This document shows, piece after piece, positions 16,476 to 24,501 of a stretch of DNA of 64,000 nt. Location: positions 62,001 to 126,000 of the forward strand of contig JACRLN010000016.1 of assembly GCA_016215115.1 (NCBI GenBank). The letters run 5' to 3'. The translations under genes and the position numbers were made by a program. This DNA comes from Nitrospirota bacterium. GTDB lineage: Bacteria > Nitrospirota > Thermodesulfovibrionia > UBA6902. The notes beneath the pieces were generated by a model, which saw only the letters and a program-made list of their open reading frames with translations, was not told where the DNA came from and made no database searches. How positions within the stretch are numbered: position 1 is the stretch's first letter; the number at the start of each line of letters is the position of its first letter.

Positions 16476-16573
16476 TATGAAACCACAGAGGGCACAGAGG
16501 GGAGGGAATAAATTTTCTTTTAACTCATTTATTTTTAATACGTTCTCTGTGTTCTCTGTGGTTAGATTTTGAC
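16476..16573. repeat. CCACAGAG-type repeat element, copy 2
   Basis: AAACCACAGAGGGCACAGAG on the left and TCTCTGTGTTCTCTGTGGTT on the right are inverted, with about 50 bp between. It separates the NrfD gene from the 13-haem cytochrome gene. It is the shortest copy in the window. Confidence 0.7.
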
Positions 16574-16601
16574 AATGTGGCGATTCAGGAAAGGAGTATT
16601 T

Positions 16602-18047
16602 ATGAGATGTCCGAAAATTATAATTTTCATACAACTCTTTATTATTGTCTTTATGATAATCTTTATCAGACAGGCGATGGCGGAAGATATAATCTTTTCT
16701 GATGAGGGGCAGAGATGCCTGGAATGTCATTCAAAGCATGGGCTAATTAAAAAGTTTGAAAATGGTGAATCCGCGGAAGCATTTGTGGATGCTGATAAAT
16801 TCAAGACATCTGTTCATAATTCACTGAACTGTTCTGATTGCCATACCGATTTTTCTGCAGATAATCACCCCCAAAGAAGATTCAGAAGCAAAGAACAATA
16901 CAAAATAAAGTCCTCCCTTGTATGCAGGAAGTGCCATCCCCGCGAAGAGAACAAGGCAAAGTCCCTTCATGACAAGTTGTTAAGTGAAGAATATGAAGGC
17001 AAACCACATCCATGCACTAACTGTCATAGTACACACTCAATAACAGCTGTAAGCAAAAAAACATATAAGAATGAAGGGCAGTATTGCATGAAATGTCATA
17101 CTCAAAATTTAAGCATGGAGTTTAAAGACGGAAAAACACAGATGCTGACTACCGATGTGTCCTTGCTTTTGACTTCTGTCCATAAATCGCTTAATTGCTC
17201 AGACTGCCATTTTGGTTTTTCTAATTCACAGCATCCCCAGAGAAATTTCAAGAGCAAAAGGGCCTTCTCCATAGCCAACTCAGAGACGTGCAGACGCTGT
17301 CACTACGATAAATATGCCAAGGAGATGGAAAGTATTCACTACACCGTACTGAGCCAGGGGAACCTCAATGCACCTGTATGTACTGACTGTCATGGCTCTC
17401 ATTTAATACTGTCTTCCGGCAAAGAAAAGTCCTACATAACCCAGAGATGCCAGAAGTGTCATACAGAGGCATATGAAACATACGCAAAGAGCGTCCATGG
17501 CAAGGCCCTCTTTGATGAGCACAATCAGGATGTGCCTATATGTATAGATTGCCATTTGGCCCACAATATTAAAAACCCTCTCACACAGGATTACAGGGAG
17601 ATGATCCCGGATATGTGCAGCAACTGCCACGCCAATAAAGATATAGTAAGCAAATATGGACTTTCAACAGATGTTGTAAAGACCTATCTATCGGATTTCC
17701 ATGGAATTACTCTTGGTTTTTACATAAAGCAGAGAGAAGAATTTAACAGGCCCGCAAGGCTGATTGCCGTATGCACAGACTGTCATGGCACCCACAACAT
17801 AATCAGCACCAGAAGCATGGCCCCTGCAGTGGTAAAGGCCAACCTTGTGAAGAGGTGTCAACAATGTCATAAGGACGCAGCTAAAAATTTTCCTGATGCA
17901 TGGCTTTCACATTATACGCCGACTCCGGACCATGCATCGATGATCTTTATCATTAACTTGATATACAGCATTTTCACACCAATTATGGTAACAGGAATAA
18001 TCCTGCAGATCCTGTTGCACATCTGGAGATATGCGGTCAACAGATGA
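16602..18047 (+). CDS. Thirteen-haem membrane-anchored cytochrome c
   Basis: I start it at ATG 16602 after GAAAGGAGT; an ATG 33 bp upstream has no ribosome site. The 481 aa product has a signal peptide (IIIFIQLFIIVFMIIFIRQAMA), thirteen CxxCH motifs (CLECH, CSDCH, CRKCH, CTNCH, CMKCH, CSDCH, CRRCH, CTDCH, CQKCH, CIDCH, CSNCH, CTDCH, CQQCH) and a C-terminal helix (LIYSIFTPIMVTGIILQILLHIW). Two halves repeat a pattern (SVHNSLNCSDCH and SVHKSLNCSDCHFGFS), suggesting internal duplication. It overlaps a cytochrome b gene by 4 bp, so the two probably form a quinol-oxidising or quinone-reducing pair, like CbcAB or the fused CbcL of Geobacter. Confidence 0.88.
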   Translation: MRCPKIIIFIQLFIIVFMIIFIRQAMAEDIIFSDEGQRCLECHSKHGLIKKFENGESAEAFVDADKFKTSVHNSLNCSDCHTDFSADNHPQRRFRSKEQYKIKSSLVCRKCHPREENKAKSLHDKLLSEEYEGKPHPCTNCHSTHSITAVSKKTYKNEGQYCMKCHTQNLSMEFKDGKTQMLTTDVSLLLTSVHKSLNCSDCHFGFSNSQHPQRNFKSKRAFSIANSETCRRCHYDKYAKEMESIHYTVLSQGNLNAPVCTDCHGSHLILSSGKEKSYITQRCQKCHTEAYETYAKSVHGKALFDEHNQDVPICIDCHLAHNIKNPLTQDYREMIPDMCSNCHANKDIVSKYGLSTDVVKTYLSDFHGITLGFYIKQREEFNRPARLIAVCTDCHGTHNIISTRSMAPAVVKANLVKRCQQCHKDAAKNFPDAWLSHYTPTPDHASMIFIINLIYSIFTPIMVTGIILQILLHIWRYAVNR

Positions 18048-18748
18048 AAGGAGGTTTTATGACAATGGATAATACAGATAATATAAAAATCAGAAGGTTC
18101 AGCGCCTTCCGTATTGTTGAACACTGGGGGTATATGTTAGCCTTTGTGCTTTTAGCTATAACGGGATTGTCCCAGAAATTTTACTACCTCGATGTCTCCA
18201 CGTGGGTTATCCTCCATTCAGGAGGGATTGACTATGTCAGATTAATCCACCGGTACACAGGAATAATATTTTCAGTTGCTACTTTCATGCATATAATAGT
18301 TGGAATAATCGGCATTACTTTGAAAAAATGGACTCCGTCAATGCTTATCAATAAAAAGGATTTCAGTGATGTTGTTCACAATATCAGGTATTACCTCGGG
18401 GTGGAGGACCATCAGGCAACCTGTGATCGTTATAGCTACAGGCAGAAGTTTGAATATTGGGGCGTACTTATTGGAGCCGTTATTATAATTTTTTCAGGGG
18501 TTGCACTATGGTTTCCTGTGTTTATCACCCAATTTCTGCCCGGAGAGGTTATACCAGCCGCGAAGGTGCTGCATACGAATCAGGCAATTTTAATATTTAT
18601 CATGATCGCTTTATTGCATATTTACAACTCTATATTCAGCCCGGAGGTGTTTCCACTTGATACAAGCATATTCACAGGTCATATATCAAGGGAAAGGATG
18701 GCGCGGGAACATCCTGCTGAGCTTGAGAAAATGGAAGGCAAGCAATAA
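18044..18748 (+). CDS. Cytochrome b (FdnI/HupC-like), partner of the 13-haem cytochrome
   Basis: A 234 aa membrane protein with four predicted helices. Histidines lie in FRIVEHWGYMLAF, LIHRYTGIIFSVATFMHIIVG and LIFIMIALLHIYNSIF, as in dihaem cytochrome b subunits of formate dehydrogenase and hydrogenase. The tail HISRERMAREHPAELEKMEGK is shared in style with the second cytochrome b in this window (22708). AAAGGAGG lies within the end of the upstream gene. Expected role: exchange electrons between menaquinone and its c-type partner. Confidence 0.88.
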   Translation: MKGGFMTMDNTDNIKIRRFSAFRIVEHWGYMLAFVLLAITGLSQKFYYLDVSTWVILHSGGIDYVRLIHRYTGIIFSVATFMHIIVGIIGITLKKWTPSMLINKKDFSDVVHNIRYYLGVEDHQATCDRYSYRQKFEYWGVLIGAVIIIFSGVALWFPVFITQFLPGEVIPAAKVLHTNQAILIFIMIALLHIYNSIFSPEVFPLDTSIFTGHISRERMAREHPAELEKMEGKQ

Positions 18749-18760
18749 CCCTTTCTATAT

Positions 18761-18788
18761 TTGACTTTTAGTTTTTTGCTCTTATAAT
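18761..18788 (+). promoter_or_regulatory. Sigma70-type promoter of the 18795 kinase, possibly leaderless
   Basis: TTGACT (18761-18766), a 16 nt spacer and a perfect TATAAT (18783-18788). The kinase ATG begins at 18795, only 7 nt beyond the -10 box, so transcription may start at or near the initiation codon. No Shine-Dalgarno sequence precedes that ATG. Confidence 0.55.
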
Positions 18789-18794
18789 TTAGCT

Positions 18795-20645
18795 ATGGCA
18801 GAAAGGGGAAGCCTTAAGAAGAGAATAACCTTAACAATAATCCTTGGCATGTCAGTTATTTTGCTAAGTTCAGGGATTGTAAGCTATAACATTATACAAA
18901 AAAGCATCGAAGCCACCATTAACAAAAAACTCGCCTTCGCCAGATTAATCCGTGATAACATAGACAGTGTTCTAAAGGATAATATCAATCGCCTCTACGA
19001 CATATCCCTTTCAGGCAGTGTAGACCTTAACGATAATGATATGGGGCCTGAAAGTAATGCCCTTAATACAGCATACAGATATTCTATATTTAGAGACGGG
19101 ATATTCCTTCTTGATAAGGGTGGAAATGTTATTTTAAATTATCCTGAAAAGATAGCGAATCTTAATCTTAATTTGTTAAGTGTTGAGCCCATAAGCAGGG
19201 CTATTGCTACAGGAAGGCCTGTTGTATCAAACATTTACCTTACCGAGATGGCAAAGAAAAGGGTTTTATTTATAATAGTACCTTTAAAGGATAAAAACGG
19301 CAGCCATGTAGGCATTGTTGTGGGCGAGATTGATCCCACAAATCCTGTTCTTACAAGTTCGCTCAAGTTAACGGAGGCAGGCCAGAATTCATTTATAGAT
19401 ATCCTTGATTCTAATGGTATAGTCATTGCGTCCTCCAGTCCTGTCAGAACACTGACCTACTGCTGTGAACATAATAAATTTTTCAGCACAATAATAAGCT
19501 CCAGAAAAGAGCATGTGGCAACCTGCCATCAATGTCACGAGGCTCAAAAGAGAAAAAAATCAAAAAATGTTGCTATTTTTGTCCCCCTTGAGATGGCGCC
19601 CTGGGGTATATCAATACAGGAACCTGAGAAAGATGTTTTTGCGCCCGCTACGCAGCTTAAGATCACCTTCGTTGCACTTGGCATAATCTTTATGGGGACC
19701 GCATTCATACTTTCAACGGGAATAACAAGGAGTGTAGTAAATCCCATAAAGGAGCTTATAAAAGCAACCGACAGGATAGCAAAGGGAGATATGACAAAAC
19801 CCGTTGCTGTATATAGCAGTGATGAAATCGGGAGTTTAAGTCAGAGTTTTGATACCATGAGGGTAAAGCTTAATGAGTCCCTTGGGAGCATAAGGAATTA
19901 CAACTTTGAACTTGAAAACAGGGTTAAAGAGCGGACCAAACAGATAAGAGATAGCCAGCAAAGAATAACGATGCTGTTAAAGAAGGTTATTTCAACACAG
20001 GAAGATGAAAGGAAGAGAATAGCAAGGGAACTCCACGATGAAACAGTGCAGTATCTATCAGCGCTTCTTATGAAGATCGAGCTATGCAAACTCCAACCAG
20101 ATGATATCTCACCGCAAAAAATTGAAGAGGTTTGGCAAATCGTTTTAAAAACGATGGATGGATTAAATATCATTATAAAAAACTTAAGGCCCCCGTTATT
20201 GGATGACCTCGGGCTGGAGTCTGCAATAATGTGGCTTATTGATGCGCATTTTAGTCCAAAAAATATAAACTGTTTCTGCAATATAACAGACGCTGAATAT
20301 AAAAGATTCAGCCCGGAGATTGAGATAAATCTTTTCAGAATTGCACAGGAGGCCATTGTTAATATTTCCAAACACGCAACTGCTCAAAATGTATTTATAT
20401 TTTTAAGAATTGCTGATAACTGTATTTATATGGATCTGGAAGATGATGGAGACGGTTTTGATGTTGAAGCTATGCTTCATAAATCAACTTATTTCACAAA
20501 AGACCTTAGGGGGATAGGGCTTTTAGACATGAAAGAAAGGGCGGCCCTGATTGGAGGAAAATTACAGATTTGCTCATCGCCCGGAAGTGGTACGAGGGTA
20601 AGTCTAAATATCCCGATAGGCTCATCAGGAGGTAAAAATGCCTAA
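18795..20645 (+). CDS. NarX/LiaS-type sensor histidine kinase with periplasmic CxxCH motif
   Basis: The 616 aa protein has an N-terminal helix (about 13-32), a Cache-like periplasmic domain to about residue 285, a second helix, HAMP, a coiled coil, a HisKA_3 box (ERKRIARELHDETVQYLSALLMKIE, near residue 410) and a C-terminal ATPase domain (DDGDGFD, DLRGIGLLDMKERA). The periplasmic part ends with EHVATCHQCHEAQK, a haem c-type CxxCH motif, preceded by a CC pair (TYCCEH). Such a domain could bind haem and sense redox state or a small ligand. It overlaps the response regulator gene at 20638 by 8 bp. Position between two cytochrome c/b operons suggests it controls them. Confidence 0.87.
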   Translation: MAERGSLKKRITLTIILGMSVILLSSGIVSYNIIQKSIEATINKKLAFARLIRDNIDSVLKDNINRLYDISLSGSVDLNDNDMGPESNALNTAYRYSIFRDGIFLLDKGGNVILNYPEKIANLNLNLLSVEPISRAIATGRPVVSNIYLTEMAKKRVLFIIVPLKDKNGSHVGIVVGEIDPTNPVLTSSLKLTEAGQNSFIDILDSNGIVIASSSPVRTLTYCCEHNKFFSTIISSRKEHVATCHQCHEAQKRKKSKNVAIFVPLEMAPWGISIQEPEKDVFAPATQLKITFVALGIIFMGTAFILSTGITRSVVNPIKELIKATDRIAKGDMTKPVAVYSSDEIGSLSQSFDTMRVKLNESLGSIRNYNFELENRVKERTKQIRDSQQRITMLLKKVISTQEDERKRIARELHDETVQYLSALLMKIELCKLQPDDISPQKIEEVWQIVLKTMDGLNIIIKNLRPPLLDDLGLESAIMWLIDAHFSPKNINCFCNITDAEYKRFSPEIEINLFRIAQEAIVNISKHATAQNVFIFLRIADNCIYMDLEDDGDGFDVEAMLHKSTYFTKDLRGIGLLDMKERAALIGGKLQICSSPGSGTRVSLNIPIGSSGGKNA

Positions 20646-21296
20646 AACGAGAGTCCTTATTGTAGATGACCATGCCCTTGTCAGAGAGGGTATCACAGCA
20701 TTTCTGAAAATGTATGATGACATAGAAGTTGTTGCTGAGGCATCAGACGGACTCGAAGCCATTGAAAAAGTAAAAAAATTCACCCCGACATTATTTTAAT
20801 GGATATAAGCATGCCTAAACTCGGTGGGTTTGAAGCAGTTACAGAAATAAAAAAAATTACACCTCATGCAAAGATACTCGTTCTTACACAGTATGATGAC
20901 AAGGAATATATATCCAGATTCCTGAAGGCCGGCGTGTCGGGTTATCTGCTTAAAAAGGCGGTAGGAAGCGACCTCATTACAGCAATACGGGCCGTTACCA
21001 GGGGAGAATTGTATCTTCATCCTTCAATTACTTCTGAGGTGGTTGCAGGGTATTTGCGCAGAGGCAAACAGGTGATAGTGAAAGACCCTTATGAAAAACT
21101 GACGGACAGGGAAAAACAGGTTTTAAAATTAATAGCCGAGGGCCATACTCATAAGGAGATGGCCGAAATATTGAATATCAGCGTGAAAACAGTCATCGCC
21201 CATCAGACCAATATAAGTGAAAAGCTTGACATGCATACAAAGTCGGATCTTATCAAATTTGCCATCCAGAAAGGAATTATAAAAATAGATTTTTAA
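20638..21296 (+). pseudogene. NarL/LuxR-type response regulator with a frameshift in the receiver domain
   Basis: Starting at ATG 20638 after GGAGG, the first frame reads MPKTRVLIVDDHALVREGITAFL and DGLEAIEKVKKFTPTLF, then stops. The neighbouring frame then gives LMDISMPKLGGFEAVTEIKK, completing the receiver domain, and the HTH LTDREKQVLKLIAEGHTHKEMAEILNISVKTV. One extra base in the A7 run at 20772-20778 would restore VKKIHPDIILMDISMP, with the phosphoacceptor Asp. It is therefore a one-base indel in an otherwise intact gene paired with the 18795 kinase: a sequencing error, a real pseudogene or slippage-dependent expression. Start and end given span both frames. Confidence 0.85.
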
Positions 21297-21699
21297 GGTT
21301 TCAACGATCAATCAGTTTGCAAGAATACTCCTAACCCGGGTTATTCATGGCGAGCTCCCTGCCAATAGTCCTCTGCCGTCATTCCCGCAGTCCTTAAGCG
21401 GGAACCCATGGTCCGACAAGCTCATTCTTTTGCAAAAATGCAAATAAATTTCGCAAAATTGCGAAGTATTCATTGCCATTTTCTATAAAAATCAATCAGT
21501 TTTGTCCCGGCACGATTGATGCTAAATTTAACCTAATCTTTAATCATAGGAGTAATCGGGCTGAACCATATGAGGTGCTCTTTTGGGTGCGCCGGTTGAC
21601 CCGGTATCTTTCCGAGCATGATAACAGCTCATTGGAATGCTTACAGCAATTCTGCTTGATGCTGCTGTATGTGAGAATTTTTTATAACAGTATTTTGTA
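21297..21699. other. Intergenic region with one CGTCATTCCCG half-repeat
   Basis: The only recognisable element is ATTCCCGCAGTCC...GCGGGAAC (21381-21405), a left half of the mosaic repeat without its right half. AT-rich text with TTCGCAAAATTGCGAA (a perfect palindrome near 21449) follows. No coding sequence here is supportable. Confidence 0.5.
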
Positions 21700-21728
21700 T
21701 TGCGGGCGAGAGTACTAATTTGTATAAT
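21700..21728 (+). promoter_or_regulatory. Sigma70-type promoter of the 7-haem cytochrome operon
   Basis: TTGCGG (21700-21705), a 17 nt spacer and a perfect TATAAT (21723-21728). The predicted start near 21735 gives a leader of about 54 nt ending in GGGAGGGG before the ATG at 21789. Confidence 0.55.
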
Positions 21729-21788
21729 TGGTTTGCTATCGTTAACCATAAATGTTAAATAAATATTTTTAAACGGGAGGGGTTTGAA

Positions 21789-22715
21789 ATGAAAGGATTT
21801 TTTGCAACAGTTTTTTTGTGGTTTCCTTTACTGTTTTTTGCCTATTCAGTGAATGCAGAAACCTGTCTTGTATGCCATTCTGCCATGACGGGAAAGGTGA
21901 GAACGGAGAAAGGACCCTTTATTGAGCTTAATATTGATGAAACCCGCTTCTCTAAATCTGTTCATGGCGGCATGGATTGCACAATGTGTCATAAAACTTA
22001 TACGAATAATCCACATGGATCGCCGGCAGGGGAAGTCTCAAAAAATATTTCCGGGTTAGCGAACCTTATCTCTCACAAAGTCAAGACAGATCCTTTAGCA
22101 TATGCATCATGTGTTGAATGTCATGAGGATATATACAAAAGTCTGTCAGAAAGTATACATGGTAAAAATATCATGGAAAAGAAAGAGAAGGACGGACCTC
22201 TCTGCCTGGACTGTCACGGCTCTCCGCACTATATCATGCCGGTCAGCTCTGAGGAATCCCTGGTAAACAAGTGGAAAGTTGTAAGCACATGTGGAGGATG
22301 CCATGAGAAAAAGGATCTGGCGGAAAAATACAAATTCGGGCTGCACATAATAGAAAAATATAATGAGAGTTTTCACGGGAAGAAACACAAATTGGGACAT
22401 TCGGGTGCGCCGACATGCGTTGATTGTCACGGCGCTCATGCAATAAAAAAGTGGGATGACCCTGCATCACCCGTTTCGTGGGAGAAAAGGACTGAAACAT
22501 GCGGGAAGTGTCACAAAGGCGCCAATAAAAAGTTTGTTGCTGCAATAACCCATAAGCCCGTTGGGAAGGATAACCCCATACCCTTTTATGGTGAAAAGGG
22601 GCTGATTATTTTAACTGCGGCAACCCTTATCTTTGTAATTATGCATGTTGCTCTTGAGATATATGCAGATATCAGAGACAATGTCTTCAGAAAGAAGGAG
22701 GAACCCCATGACTAA
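21789..22715 (+). CDS. Seven-haem membrane-anchored cytochrome c (CbcA-like)
   Basis: The 308 aa protein has a signal peptide (FFATVFLWFPLLFFAYSVNA), seven CxxCH motifs (CLVCH, CTMCH, CVECH, CLDCH, CGGCH, CVDCH, CGKCH) and a C-terminal helix (GLIILTAATLIFVIMHVALEIY). SVHGGMDCTMCH and SESIHGKNI repeat the haem-spacer style of the 13-haem protein at 16602. It overlaps the cytochrome b gene at 22708. The 7-haem c plus cytochrome b pairing matches CbcAB of Geobacter, where it acts in quinol oxidation for extracellular electron transfer; equivalence here is inference. Confidence 0.88.
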   Translation: MKGFFATVFLWFPLLFFAYSVNAETCLVCHSAMTGKVRTEKGPFIELNIDETRFSKSVHGGMDCTMCHKTYTNNPHGSPAGEVSKNISGLANLISHKVKTDPLAYASCVECHEDIYKSLSESIHGKNIMEKKEKDGPLCLDCHGSPHYIMPVSSEESLVNKWKVVSTCGGCHEKKDLAEKYKFGLHIIEKYNESFHGKKHKLGHSGAPTCVDCHGAHAIKKWDDPASPVSWEKRTETCGKCHKGANKKFVAAITHKPVGKDNPIPFYGEKGLIILTAATLIFVIMHVALEIYADIRDNVFRKKEEPHD

Positions 22716-23436
22716 TGAAAGCCCCTTGGAATATCAGCGCTTTAATTTAACCCTCAGGATTCAGCATGTAATACTGATGGTAACATTCTTACTTCTTGCA
22801 TTTACAGGGTGGTCTTTAAAGTACCCGGAGACGGCCCTTGAGCACGCCGGCTGGTGGATAAGGATGTGGGGGGGGCCAAAGACAGCAGGACAGATCCACA
22901 GAATTGCAGGCGTTACCATGGTCCTGGATTTCCTCTGGCATTGCATATACATAGCATATGCATTGCTTACAGGGAAGATGAAATTCCATCCTTCGACAAC
23001 CATAGTCCCTCTTCCAAAGGATATAATGGATGCTGTTCAGAATATCAATTATTTTATCGGGCTTGGCAAAACCAAACCGAAATTCGGTAAATTCAACTAT
23101 ATTCAGAAGTTCGATTATTGGGCGCCTTTCTGGGGCATGGCTATCATCGGTTTATCAGGATTAGTCCTTGCATTCCCTACAAAGGCAGCCGTTCTTTTCC
23201 CGCAATGGAGCGTAAACTGGATATGGGAACTCTTATTTGTCCTTCACAGTGATGAGGCCCTTCTTGCCATTACCTATGTCTTCATCATGCATTTTTATTC
23301 TGAACATCTCAAATGGAAAAATTTCCCTATGAGCATGACCTGGATTACAGGCAAAATTCCTGTTGAAGAGATGAAGCATGAACATCCCATCGAATATGAA
23401 CTTGAATTCGGTAAAAATAAGGGAGAAGATAAATGA
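22708..23436 (+). CDS. Cytochrome b (FdnI/HupC-like), partner of the 7-haem cytochrome
   Basis: Starts at ATG 22708 after AAGGAGGAACCCC; the same frame is open upstream but only as overlap with the cytochrome gene. The 242 aa protein has helices with histidines in RIQHVILMVTFLLLAFTGW, IHRIAGVTMVLDFLWHCIYI, LLFVLHSDEALLAIT and FIMHFYSEHLKW. The tail VEEMKHEHPIEYELEFGKNK parallels that of the cytochrome b at 18044, so the two b/c pairs arose by duplication or share ancestry. It overlaps the next gene by 4 bp. Confidence 0.88.
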   Translation: MTNESPLEYQRFNLTLRIQHVILMVTFLLLAFTGWSLKYPETALEHAGWWIRMWGGPKTAGQIHRIAGVTMVLDFLWHCIYIAYALLTGKMKFHPSTTIVPLPKDIMDAVQNINYFIGLGKTKPKFGKFNYIQKFDYWAPFWGMAIIGLSGLVLAFPTKAAVLFPQWSVNWIWELLFVLHSDEALLAITYVFIMHFYSEHLKWKNFPMSMTWITGKIPVEEMKHEHPIEYELEFGKNKGEDK

Positions 23437-24200
23437 GATGGACGGCACTGATTATAATCATCAGCGTACTGACAATTGGTTGTTCTCCGAAAGCTGATAA
23501 AGCTAAGACTGAAGAACAACTTCTTGAAAAAATAATTTCAATGGATGAAGCAGTGGGTAGTATCCCCTGCTTCAGGTGCCATTCGTATCAAAAGTTTTCT
23601 TCATCACAAAAAGGAGAATTCCCTCACCAGTTACATAAAAGTACAGGCTATCACTGCAACCAGTGTCATAATTTCATGTGGCATAAGGATATGAGCATGA
23701 TTATTAAATGGGACGTCTGCGGTAATTGTCACAGCATGAAGCAGATAATCTTCAACAAGACCACTTTGCCTTCTAAATTCAACCATGATTTGCATTCTAA
23801 GTTGTCCGGTTGTAAAGGATGTCATCCCAGGATATTTCCAATGAATGCAGGGGCTACACGGGTTATAATGCAAGACCTGAGTAAGGGTCTATACTGTGGA
23901 GCATGCCATAATGGGGAAAAGGCTTTTTCTTCCTCTGAATGTACAAGATGTCATAATATGACAGGTTTTGACAAAGAGCTTGGGTATAAGGTTGAAGGCA
24001 TGGGTGCGGTGTCATTCAGCCACAAGTTCCACGGAGGTGTGTTTGCCTGTAAGGAATGTCATCCGAAATTGTTCGAGATGAAAAAGACACAGGGTAAGAT
24101 GACGATGGATGAGATAAATAAAGGGAGGTTCTGCGGTTCGTGCCATAACGGGAATATAGCATCATCTGTGACAGATTGCGATAAGTGCCATAAATCATGA
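23433..24200 (+). CDS. Nine-haem c7-repeat cytochrome lipoprotein
   Basis: A 255 aa protein with a lipoprotein signal (LIIIISVLTIGCSPK; LTIGC lipobox) and nine CxxCH motifs: CFRCH, CNQCH, CGNCH, CKGCH, CGACH, CTRCH, CKECH, CGSCH, CDKCH. They fall into three similar triheme blocks. The last two show FNHDLHSKLSGCKGCH...LYCGACH...CTRCH and FSHKFHGGVFACKECH...FCGSCH...CDKCH, as in c(7)-type triheme repeats. A lipid anchor would place it at the inner or outer membrane facing the periplasm, a natural acceptor for the cytochrome b/c pair encoded just upstream. Confidence 0.85.
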   Translation: MRWTALIIIISVLTIGCSPKADKAKTEEQLLEKIISMDEAVGSIPCFRCHSYQKFSSSQKGEFPHQLHKSTGYHCNQCHNFMWHKDMSMIIKWDVCGNCHSMKQIIFNKTTLPSKFNHDLHSKLSGCKGCHPRIFPMNAGATRVIMQDLSKGLYCGACHNGEKAFSSSECTRCHNMTGFDKELGYKVEGMGAVSFSHKFHGGVFACKECHPKLFEMKKTQGKMTMDEINKGRFCGSCHNGNIASSVTDCDKCHKS

Positions 24201-24235
24201 ATAGTTGATCTCAGAACATTGAGGCGGCGTGCTCT

Positions 24236-24417
24236 GTCATTCCCGAAGTTTTTTATCGGGAATCCAGCATGTTAAAAAGCAATTGCTTCCGGATTTCAGC
24301 TCTTTGGGTACCATCTTTTTGAACAAGCTTTATAGCAATAATGATTATAACCTGTTTTTTTACAAGAGACTCATTTATATTCACTGGATTCCCGCTCAAC
24401 AGACTGCGGGAATGACA
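24236..24417. repeat. CGTCATTCCCG mosaic repeat in the 24201-24501 gap
   Basis: Left arm GTCATTCCCGAAG...CGGGAATCCAG (24236-24267) and right arm CTGGATTCCCGCTC...GCGGGAATGAC (24383-24415) are inverted and separated by about 115 bp of AT-rich text. The rest of the gap shows a TATACT-like box near 24483 just ahead of the next gene and no further gene. Confidence 0.75.
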
Positions 24418-24501
24418 CTGTTTCAGCCTGGAATCAACCTACACGATTACGTGATGACCCACTTATTTTTAATTTCCGCATGATATACTATGTAATATCT
24501 G

